DNA of 64,000 nucleotides from Saprospiraceae bacterium (GTDB lineage Bacteria > Bacteroidota > Bacteroidia > Chitinophagales > Saprospiraceae), in NCBI GenBank assembly GCA_027488935.1, contig JAIYAP010000007.1, positions 19,324 through 83,323 of the forward strand, given 5' to 3'. The notes beneath the pieces were generated by a model. It worked only from the letters and a program-made list of their open reading frames with translations. It was not told the DNA's origin and did not search any database. Each line of letters opens with the position of its first letter. The first letter of the stretch is position 1. Below are positions 38,081-45,602 of this stretch, piece after piece. The position numbers and the translations under genes were made by a program.

Positions 38081-39111
38081 CCAAGGAATTAAACGCATCC
38101 CCGCACCGCCGTTACAACCCGCTCACCGATAGTTGGGTGCTTGTATCGCCCCACCGCGCACAACGTCCCTGGCAGGGGCAAGTGGAAAAATTGCCGGCCG
38201 ACACACGTCCGGCGCACGATCCGAATTGTTACCTCTGTGCGGGCAATGTGCGGGCCAATGGCGCACAAACACCTGATTATGAGGATGTTTTTGTGTTTGA
38301 TAATGACTTTGCAGCCTTATTGCCTCCTCTTCCCTCAGGGGAGGCAAAGGGGGATCTGGGACCTCTTTTTATTGCCCGTCCTGAGCGCGGCATCGCACGT
38401 GTGATCTGCTTTTCGCCGCGCCACGACCTGACCATGGCTCAAATGGAAACCGTCGATATCCGCAAAGTGGTAGACGCCTGGGTAGACGAATACCGCACGC
38501 TCGGCGCCGAATCGTTTATTAATTACGTCCAGATATTTGAAAACAAAGGCGCCATTATGGGCTGCTCCAACCCGCACCCGCACGGACAAATCTGGGCGCA
38601 GGAGAGCGTGCCCGATGAGCCGATGAAAAAGCAAATAGCACAGTTAAAATACTGGGAAACAAACAAATCGTCCTTGCTTGCGGACTATATCAAAGAGGAA
38701 TTGGTGCTTACCGAGCGCATTTTGTTTGAAAACGAGCATTTTGTAAGCCTTGTGCCGTTCTGGGCTGTTTGGCCTTTTGAAGCGATGATCGTGCCCAAAC
38801 GCCATCTACCCCGCATCACGGACATGACGGACGACGAGCGTAACGGTTTGGCCGATGCCTACCGCCGATTGACTGCTTTGTACGACCGTCTTTTTGATAC
38901 TTCGTTCCCGTATTCTTCCGGTATCCACCAGGCGCCGACAGATGGGGAAGCGCATCAGGAATGGCATTTTCACTTTGTATTTTACCCGCCGCTGCTGCGT
39001 TCGGCGACGGTGAAAAAATTCATGGTGGGTTATGAAATGCTGGCCAATCCACAGCGGGATATTACGCCGGAAAAAGCGGCCGAGATGCTGCGGGACTTGC
39101 TGGAGACTTAG
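38077..39111 (+). CDS. galT: Galactose-1-phosphate uridylyltransferase
   Basis: 344 residues. The active-site motif is [14 protein letters not shown] with the uridylylated histidine, and the HIT-like core is complete ([19 protein letters not shown]). CYLCAGN is the zinc ligand pair region. It transfers UMP between UDP-glucose and galactose-1-phosphate in the Leloir pathway. It is GC-rich like the flanking backbone, unlike its neighbours, and its former operon partner upstream is decayed; no galK or galE is nearby. It appears intact. Confidence 0.94.
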   Translation: MTKELNASPHRRYNPLTDSWVLVSPHRAQRPWQGQVEKLPADTRPAHDPNCYLCAGNVRANGAQTPDYEDVFVFDNDFAALLPPLPSGEAKGDLGPLFIARPERGIARVICFSPRHDLTMAQMETVDIRKVVDAWVDEYRTLGAESFINYVQIFENKGAIMGCSNPHPHGQIWAQESVPDEPMKKQIAQLKYWETNKSSLLADYIKEELVLTERILFENEHFVSLVPFWAVWPFEAMIVPKRHLPRITDMTDDERNGLADAYRRLTALYDRLFDTSFPYSSGIHQAPTDGEAHQEWHFHFVFYPPLLRSATVKKFMVGYEMLANPQRDITPEKAAEMLRDLLET

Positions 39112-39300
39112 GTTTTTTACCCGAAAACGCGGGCAGGTTACGAACCCGTAAAAGAAATTGTAGGCGACGGCATCACAACCTACTCCACAGATTTTGCATT
39201 TTGTGTTATTGGGGTACCGAGCAATACTAGGCATATTTACACGTTGGCAGTTATGGTGCGACAACCGTCCATCGAAAGAAAAACGAAAAATGACAAGGCA

Positions 39301-39813
39301 ATGGATAAAGCAATTTTGTATTCAGAAAGACAACGATTTAAGCAATGGTGGTTGTGGTTAATTCTGTTGGGAGTTAACGGACTTTTTTTATTTGGGGTAT
39401 TTAAACAAGTTATCGGGGGACAACCATTTGGCGACAAACCAATGAGTAATGTAGGACTTTTAATAGTGACAGGCCTAACCATTGCCTTGACAATTTTGTT
39501 TGTAAACTTTCGCCTTGACACAACAATTAAAAAGGACGGAATATATGTTCGCTTTTTCCCTTTTCACTTACAATTCAAACATTACACTTGGGACAAATTG
39601 ACAAAATTATACGTTAGACAATATGCACCAATTTCTGAGTACGGTGGTTGGGGTTTACGACTTGGGCTTGGGGGGAAAGGTACAGCCTATAATGTTTCGG
39701 GCAACAAAGGTTTGCAACTTGAATTTACAGATAACAAAAAATTACTTATAGGAACAAACAAGCCCGATGAACTAATAGAAACCCTGAACAAAATTGGACA
39801 ACTAAAACAATGA
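39301..39813 (+). CDS. Small membrane protein of unknown function (two TM, PH-like C-terminus)
   Basis: 170 residues from ATG 39301 (MDKAILYSERQRFKQ); the longer frame from TTG 39244 has an unlikely polar extension. Two membrane segments, WWLWLILLGVNGLFLFGVF and GLLIVTGLTIALTILFVNF, are followed by a soluble beta-rich part (DGIYVRFFPFHLQFKHYTWD, LQLEFTDNKKLLIGTNKPDE) resembling bacterial PH-like/DUF6141-type domains. Function unknown. A truncated right end of the promoter repeat (GCATATTTACACGTTGGC at about 39229) precedes it, so it may be another cassette. Confidence 0.72.
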   Translation: MDKAILYSERQRFKQWWLWLILLGVNGLFLFGVFKQVIGGQPFGDKPMSNVGLLIVTGLTIALTILFVNFRLDTTIKKDGIYVRFFPFHLQFKHYTWDKLTKLYVRQYAPISEYGGWGLRLGLGGKGTAYNVSGNKGLQLEFTDNKKLLIGTNKPDELIETLNKIGQLKQ

Positions 39814-39844
39814 ATTTAACAACGTTCTTATTTTTTACCATGCT

Positions 39845-39931
39845 GACAATCAAGGCTACTTATGGCTTGGGACGCTTGAAAACGGGATATTTAAGTTCAA
39901 CGGAAATACATTTGAAAGATTTAAGAAATGA
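39845..39931 (+). pseudogene. Fragment of a two-component-regulator propeller protein
   Basis: The frame DNQGYLWLGTLENGIFKF continuing NGNTFERFKK and a stop is the last blade of a Reg_prop beta-propeller. It has no start codon of its own and follows the membrane protein gene in a different frame. An intact short relative is encoded at 44635-45021. Confidence 0.7.
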
Positions 39932-39948
39932 AAATAGAAAGACCAGCA

Positions 39949-40160
39949 GCCATTAACACGAGTTTGACAAAATGTTGTGTGCAATCTAGTAAAAAAACCT
40001 AATTTTGTATTGTTGCTAAAGTCACAAAGCGCTATATCTTTTAATCAATCTATTCATGATCCCGTTGATAAAGTTAAAAATTGCATATACTTGGAGATTT
40101 GGTGCTTCTGGTTTTATCTTTACTAGACAGATGCGGCAAGTACGCATATTTACGTGTTGC
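39949..40160 (+). repeat. Promoter repeat copy B with attC-like ends
   Basis: The left end GCCATTAACACGAGTTTGAC looks like an attC-like left end; the ~150-bp promoter repeat follows and ends CGCATATTTACGTGTTG. TTG at 40091, a 21-nt spacer and TATCTTTA at 40115-40122 form the promoter (last base deviates). It points to the serine hydrolase at 40188. Confidence 0.7.
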
Positions 40161-40187
40161 CTGCAAGTTAAAAAACGACACTCGCCA

Positions 40188-41348
40188 ATGAAAGTAACAC
40201 TTGGACTTATCGCATTATTGACAATCACAAATTGTTTTGGGCAGACCTTAAAGCAAGGTAGTTCTTATAATTTACTTTCAAAAAAAACTAAATCAAAAAT
40301 TGACAATATTTTTAAAGAGTTTGACAAGAAAAGTTCCCCAGGTTTTGCTATTGGCATAGTAAAAGGAACACAGGTTTTATACACCAAAGGTTATGGTTCT
40401 GCAAATCTTGACTATGAAATTCCAATTACGCCAAACTCTTCTTTTGACATTGCTTCGGTTTCAAAGCAATTTACCGCAGCTTGCATTGCCTTGTTGATTA
40501 TTGATAACAAAATAAGTTTAGAAACACCAGTCAGTGAATTTGTTCCCGAACTTAAAAAGTACAAAGACACTATTCGTATAAAGCATTTAATTTATAACAC
40601 AAGTGGAATTACAGATTACTTTAAACTGCCACGTCCAGACGGAAAATCTTGGATTACTTTTAATTATTTTGACATTGACTATTGCATCAAAGCTTCGTTA
40701 AGCCAAGACACACTTTTATTTACACCAGAAGAAAAGTGGGATTACTGTAATGTAAACTATATGCTTCTTACAAAAGTTGTTGAAAAAGTAAGTGGACAAT
40801 CATTTAGCGAATTTTCTAAACAAAGACTTTTTGTGCCACTTGGAATGACAAACACCTTGATAAACGATGATGTGACAGAAATAGTAAAAAATAGAGTGAC
40901 ACCATATAATAAGAGAACGCTCGAATATGTGGACGCATACAATAAAAACGGAGTTACGATAAAACCAAATGGCGAGTGGCTGCAACATCCAAGAAATTCG
41001 CCCCACTATGGCGGTAGCGGTGTAGTTACAACAGTTGACGACTTACTCAAATGGAGTGATAATTTCTTTACCCAAAAATTTGGTGGACAGAAATTTTATG
41101 ACCTTATGCACACAACACAAAAATTTAAAAATGGAAGGGATAATCAAGCATTCGGACTATATTTCGATGATTACAAAGGAAGAAAGTATGTTGCTTGGGA
41201 CGGTGGAGACTTTGGAGTTAGTTCACAATTAATTCGCTTTATTGACAAAAGAGTTGCGATTGTTGTACTTTCAAATTTAGGAACAGGCGAAGCGTATAGA
41301 AAAGCAAATATGATTGCAGACATTTTGATTGACAATAAAGACCTGTGA
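40188..41348 (+). CDS. Serine hydrolase, class C beta-lactamase-like, second
   Basis: 386 residues from ATG 40188 with signal peptide MKVTLGLIALLTITNCFGQ. SxxK is SVSK in FDIASVSKQFTAACIAL, YxN is YCN in KWDYCNVNYMLL, and WDGGDFGVSSQL takes the place of the third motif. Same PF00144 family as the 26.8-kb gene. The ORF track starts at 40056, but those 44 residues are encoded by the promoter repeat, upstream of the expected transcription start near 40129, so they are an artefact of open frame through the repeat. Confidence 0.88.
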   Translation: MKVTLGLIALLTITNCFGQTLKQGSSYNLLSKKTKSKIDNIFKEFDKKSSPGFAIGIVKGTQVLYTKGYGSANLDYEIPITPNSSFDIASVSKQFTAACIALLIIDNKISLETPVSEFVPELKKYKDTIRIKHLIYNTSGITDYFKLPRPDGKSWITFNYFDIDYCIKASLSQDTLLFTPEEKWDYCNVNYMLLTKVVEKVSGQSFSEFSKQRLFVPLGMTNTLINDDVTEIVKNRVTPYNKRTLEYVDAYNKNGVTIKPNGEWLQHPRNSPHYGGSGVVTTVDDLLKWSDNFFTQKFGGQKFYDLMHTTQKFKNGRDNQAFGLYFDDYKGRKYVAWDGGDFGVSSQLIRFIDKRVAIVVLSNLGTGEAYRKANMIADILIDNKDL

Positions 41349-41423
41349 GAAAACCAGCAGCCAACATCGTATTGGCAATACAATGACACCCTGAAATTTC
41401 GGTCCAGTAAAAAAACAGAAGGG

Positions 41424-42635
41424 ATGCTTTTTTCGTTTAGTTTGAAAAGTTCGATTTTACTGATTTTCTTTTTACACGGTATTGTTTTTTCCACATTACT
41501 ATTAATTAAGGGATTACAAAACGAAAATAAATCAAGCCTTTGGCTCAGTTTATTCACAATCCTATGTTCCTTGTATATAGCACCTTTCATGTTTGGATAT
41601 GCTGGATGGTATGCCCAACAGCCTTATAGAAACATTCTTTTTTATATTCCCTTTCAACAATTATTTTTGCTGCCCCCGGTATTGTATTTCTACATCAAAG
41701 CCTTACTTGACAAGTCATTTCAGTTTTCTAAAAGAGATTACATTCATTTTTTACCATCAGCCATTTATTTGATTTACTCAATTGTTGTTTTTCTCACAGA
41801 TAAAGTAATTTTGAATGAATATTACTTTTATAAAGATGGCAAAGACAAAGATTTTTCATTGTGGTACCAGATAACTGGATTATGCTCATTAGGTTATTAC
41901 TTAGCGCAAAGCCTTAAAACTTACTATAGGTATAAAGCATTAACTTATAATGTAGTGAGTTTTGCTGATACCGTAATGTTCAAGTGGGCTAAACGATTTC
42001 TAATAGCATTTTTGATGCTTATGGCTATTCGAATATTATTTTTTATTGTCAACCCTGAGTGGGATGAATTTGGAAAAAAGTTTTGGTATTACGTATGTTT
42101 TTCAATCCTCTTCTACTACATGTCAATAAGCGGTTATACAAATTCAATATTATCAGCCACCTCTTTTCGAGATTCCTTACTAAATTTTGATGCGGATTTC
42201 AAATTTGAAGCAGATAATCCCAGTAAAATTGAACTTCCAATATCAGTACTTGATAAGGACAATTTAGCAGAAGACAAAAATGAAATACCAGACTTTGATT
42301 TATGGAAGGAAAAAATAGAAGCGCTGATGCTGGTTGATAAAATGTATGAGAACCCAGCACTCGTTATATCAGACCTAAGCAACAAATTAGGTACGCACTC
42401 AAAAAAAATCTCACAGGTGATCAATCAAGGGTACAATATGAACTTTAACGATTTTGTAAATCACTATAGAATAAGCGCCGTAAAACAAAAAATTGAGGAA
42501 GGGGAACATACCATACAAACATTACTTAGCCTTGCATTTGAATGCGGCTTTAACTCTAAATCTACTTTTAACAGGGCATTCAAGCGGTCCACTTCATTAA
42601 GTCCGAAAGAATATATTGAAAAACACTACGTATAG
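41424..42635 (+). CDS. Membrane-bound AraC family transcriptional regulator
   Basis: 403 residues. The N-terminal half has about seven hydrophobic segments (SILLIFFLHGIVFSTLLLI, FYIPFQQLFLLPPVLYFYI and others), the C-terminal ~110 residues are an AraC HTH: ISDLSNKLGTHSKKISQVIN and LAFECGFNSKSTFNRAFKRS ending SLSPKEYIE. This layout is common in Bacteroidota; the membrane part probably senses an envelope signal. It follows the serine hydrolase by 75 nt, with an attC-like left-end scrap (CAGCAGCCAACATCGTATTGG) between, and may control that gene or the next. Confidence 0.88.
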   Translation: MLFSFSLKSSILLIFFLHGIVFSTLLLIKGLQNENKSSLWLSLFTILCSLYIAPFMFGYAGWYAQQPYRNILFYIPFQQLFLLPPVLYFYIKALLDKSFQFSKRDYIHFLPSAIYLIYSIVVFLTDKVILNEYYFYKDGKDKDFSLWYQITGLCSLGYYLAQSLKTYYRYKALTYNVVSFADTVMFKWAKRFLIAFLMLMAIRILFFIVNPEWDEFGKKFWYYVCFSILFYYMSISGYTNSILSATSFRDSLLNFDADFKFEADNPSKIELPISVLDKDNLAEDKNEIPDFDLWKEKIEALMLVDKMYENPALVISDLSNKLGTHSKKISQVINQGYNMNFNDFVNHYRISAVKQKIEEGEHTIQTLLSLAFECGFNSKSTFNRAFKRSTSLSPKEYIEKHYV

Positions 42636-42665
42636 TCAATGCAAAGTGGTTATAAAAACAGTAGG

Positions 42666-42735
42666 CTTCTAATCCATTGAAAATCAAATTTTTTTATCCA
42701 TCCATCCTTCAAATCCATTTAAATCAGGGTATAAA
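42666..42735 (-). repeat. Inverted ~70-bp copy of the osmC 3' end
   Basis: Read on the minus strand, this stretch matches 31724-31793 (codons for LNGFEGWMDKKN of osmC plus the first bases after its stop) with only a few differences. No other part of osmC is present here. It lies between the AraC gene and the third serine hydrolase gene. Confidence 0.8.
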
Positions 42736-42805
42736 ATAGGTGTCAAATCAGGATTTAAAGCGAAATATGGTTTGCAAAAAGTAAAAATTTGCAAAAAAAT
42801 TAGAA

Positions 42806-44440
42806 ATGAGAAAACGCGCAGTTGTCTTTTTTATCCTTGCAAATACTATTTTGCATGGACAAACCCCAAACAGTTTTACACCCATCCAAATAAAACTTCT
42901 GGATAGCATTGCAACACAGGACGTACCCAAAAATGCCCCAGGCATTGCAACCGCCATTATTCAAGACGGGAAGGTCATTTATGAAAAGTATGCAGGTTAC
43001 GCGGACTTGACAGATAACATTCCCATTAAGAATTCCACACGCTTCAATATCGCTTCGAATGGCAAACAATTTACAGCATTGGCAGTATTGACCTTAATCG
43101 ACCAAAAGAAAATTACACTTTCAGACGATATTAGAACATGGTTTCCAAAATTATACCCAAACATTCAGGAGAAAATCACGATTCAAAGTTTGTTAAACCA
43201 TACCAGTGGCATACGAGATTGCTACGATTTATGGTCATTACAAGGTTATACTTGGTGGGAAAAGTCATTTAACAACAATGATGTACTTGCATTGATGGAG
43301 CAACAGTCTGATTTAAATTTTCAGCCAGACACTAAATATTTATACAGCAACACGAACTACATTCTATTGGCGCTAATTGTAGAAAAAGTCTCCAATAAAA
43401 CCTTTGTGGAATATACGAACGAGATGTTTAAGCAACTCAATATGCCAAACACTTCATTCGAGCATGACTTCACAAAAATTCGTGGACAGATAGCAAGGGC
43501 ATATTTCAATTTTGACACTTGGATCACTTATAAATGGATTTGGAATGTTTGCGGTGATGGGAATATTTTCTCTTCCTTAGAAGACCAAATACAATGGGAA
43601 AAACTGGTTCAAGGCAAAGGTACGTCTACTTTCAGCGAAGCACTAATCGTTCAAAGTCAACAAATTATAGAAGGTTCAGCGTTCAATAACTATGGTTACG
43701 GACTTGAATTTGGTACATATAAAGGCTTGGCGTATCGTTTTCACGAAGGAGCGACCGGTGCTTGGAAAGCAACCGTGGTTAGATTTCCGGAAACCAAGAT
43801 TTCAATTGTAACACTTACCAATACAGGTAAATCAACCCCCAATACGCAAACAAGGCAAATGGCGGATGTACTTTTTGAGTTGAAATCAGAAGCAACTTAT
43901 TTAGTAACAAAGCCAACTTCGATCGGTAAGTATGTGCGCGAAGACGAAATTTTAGGAACGTATTTGACGGAAAGTGACTTCGCATTTACGTTTGAAAAGA
44001 CAGATAACGCTCTGTTTCTAAAAAGAGTGGGCAGAAACGATGTTGAATTAGAACGAGAAGCGGACAACATTTTCCACCAAAAGTTTGACCCAGCATTTAA
44101 GCAAGCGTTCATTACGAACTCAAAAGGAGAAATGCAAGTTACAGCCTACTATACAAATCATGCACCTTATAGTTTGACCAAAGTAAATCAAATATTAAAA
44201 GGGTTTGATTTCAAATCGATCAATGGTGAATATGTAAATTCAGAGACGAATACAACCCTAAGGCTAAAGTATATGGATGGAATGAACTATAAAATTAGAT
44301 TAGGAAAAAAGTATAAAACAAACGGTTTGTTAGTTTCAGCCAATAAAATGCTTGTTGACTCTTATAGTTTAGAAATCCGAAACGGAGCATTATTTTTAAA
44401 CGGAGAAAGAATAAAAGAAGTAAAATATGTAAGAAAATGA
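42806..44440 (+). CDS. Serine hydrolase, class C beta-lactamase-like, third
   Basis: 544 residues with a short signal peptide (RAVVFFILANTILHGQ). SxxK is SNGK in NIASNGKQFTALAVLTL, YxN is YSN in YLYSNTNYILLALI, and HEGATGAWKATVVRF lies at the third motif. Domain PF00144 covers about residues 30-360; the ~180 C-terminal residues form a beta-rich extension repeated in type in the other copies. No promoter repeat precedes it, only the osmC fragment and AT-rich DNA. Confidence 0.88.
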   Translation: MRKRAVVFFILANTILHGQTPNSFTPIQIKLLDSIATQDVPKNAPGIATAIIQDGKVIYEKYAGYADLTDNIPIKNSTRFNIASNGKQFTALAVLTLIDQKKITLSDDIRTWFPKLYPNIQEKITIQSLLNHTSGIRDCYDLWSLQGYTWWEKSFNNNDVLALMEQQSDLNFQPDTKYLYSNTNYILLALIVEKVSNKTFVEYTNEMFKQLNMPNTSFEHDFTKIRGQIARAYFNFDTWITYKWIWNVCGDGNIFSSLEDQIQWEKLVQGKGTSTFSEALIVQSQQIIEGSAFNNYGYGLEFGTYKGLAYRFHEGATGAWKATVVRFPETKISIVTLTNTGKSTPNTQTRQMADVLFELKSEATYLVTKPTSIGKYVREDEILGTYLTESDFAFTFEKTDNALFLKRVGRNDVELEREADNIFHQKFDPAFKQAFITNSKGEMQVTAYYTNHAPYSLTKVNQILKGFDFKSINGEYVNSETNTTLRLKYMDGMNYKIRLGKKYKTNGLLVSANKMLVDSYSLEIRNGALFLNGERIKEVKYVRK

Positions 44441-44634
44441 GAAGTGAGGCACACATCATCGGTTTGGCAATATGTCGGCGTTAGTGCTTCTATGAGACAT
44501 TTGTGCTATGAATTCAATATTAATAGTTAGAATCTACATTCATTTTACAATTTTTTACATTTTAATTTGACCCTCAACTTCTTTATGTCCTTGCGTTTGT
44601 GGCATATTTATGTTCGTCTAAATTTTCAACCAAT

Positions 44635-45021
44635 ATGAAAAAATATTTCTCTTTTCTGACAATATTAATTTTTGGCGTTTCTTGCAACGGACAAGCCAAA
44701 AAAGACTTGCCAGAAGAAAAAGTAAGTGAATCCAAAATGATATCTGCCGACCACCAAAAATTTATAAAAACCCAAAGTTTGAATAAAGGTGACAATGTTC
44801 ATTGTAGCCTGCAAGACAAAGCGGGTAATCTTTGGTTCGGCACCACCGGAGATGGTGTTTATAAATATGACGGAAAATCTTTCACTTGTTTTAAAGATGG
44901 ACTAATCAATCCGGGGGTTTGGTCAATTTTGGAAGATAATTCTGGAAACTTTTGGGTAGGCACGAGAGAAACAGGTTTGTACCTTTATGATGGAAAATCA
45001 TTTACTAAGTTTTCGGAATAA
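44635..45021 (+). CDS. Short two-component-regulator propeller lipoprotein
   Basis: 128 residues from ATG 44635. FSFLTILIFGVSC is a lipoprotein signal. Two to three Reg_prop blades follow: DKAGNLWFGTTGDGVYKYDG and DNSGNFWVGTRETGLYLYDG. Full propellers in hybrid sensors carry 12-14 blades, so this is either a short stand-alone protein or a remnant that still has a start and signal. Its role is unknown. A composite repeat follows. Confidence 0.72.
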   Translation: MKKYFSFLTILIFGVSCNGQAKKDLPEEKVSESKMISADHQKFIKTQSLNKGDNVHCSLQDKAGNLWFGTTGDGVYKYDGKSFTCFKDGLINPGVWSILEDNSGNFWVGTRETGLYLYDGKSFTKFSE

Positions 45022-45090
45022 ATACAATCTTGTAACGGACATAGAAGAATAATTAACAAGGATGGACATTAGTGAACAAAAACAACAAAC

Positions 45091-45472
45091 CGCTAACACG
45101 GATTTGGTAAAAGTGGGGTTCAATACACCAAAAGTGCCGCTGGCTGTTAACAACAACGTGGGTAATCTTCCTGTGTAAAAATATTCGGAAGCCGTTTCGG
45201 CACCTTTGCCACGTCGGAAGCGTCGAAAAAACGCTTCCGACGTTGCAAAGGTGCCGAAACGAGGAGCACCGCGAAAACATTTCCGCCGCGCGACGGAATA
45301 TTGCATACTGCACATTTTATATTGTTGCTGAAGTCACAAAGCACTATATCTTTTAATCAATCTATTCATTATCAGGTTGTTAAAATTAAATATTGCAGAT
45401 AGCTGGAGCTTTGGTGCTTCTGGTCTATCTTTGCTATACAGATGCGATAAGTATGCATATTTACGTGTAATC
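45091..45472 (+). repeat. Composite element C: type I attC-like end + palindrome P2 + promoter repeat C
   Basis: Left end CCGCTAACACGGATTTGG continues GTAAAAGTGGGG like type I elements; GTTAACAACAACGTGGGT and palindrome P2 (45193-45261, 31-bp arms with one mismatch) follow; then the promoter repeat ends GCATATTTACGTGTAA. The promoter has TATCTTTG at 45426-45433 but CTG instead of TTG at the -33 position. It points to the hybrid kinase gene. No other gene was seen in the 45022-45602 gap. Confidence 0.75.
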
Positions 45473-45602
45473 GGTCATGCTATGACGACATTGCTAACAT
45501 TAGACAACAGTGCAAAAATGAACAAAACTGCAATTTCGGACAAAGCCGTATTTACCTTACTTTGCAAAATGATTTCAGATAATTTCAAAAGCTTCAATTA
45601 GT

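Noticed and set aside
40056-40187. 44-residue N-terminal extension of the second serine hydrolase
   Set aside because: Encoded by the promoter repeat upstream of the expected transcription start; similar out-of-frame peptides arise in other copies.
45377-45601. 74-residue ORF before the hybrid kinase
   Set aside because: Its first third is the promoter repeat read in frame; no protein features.
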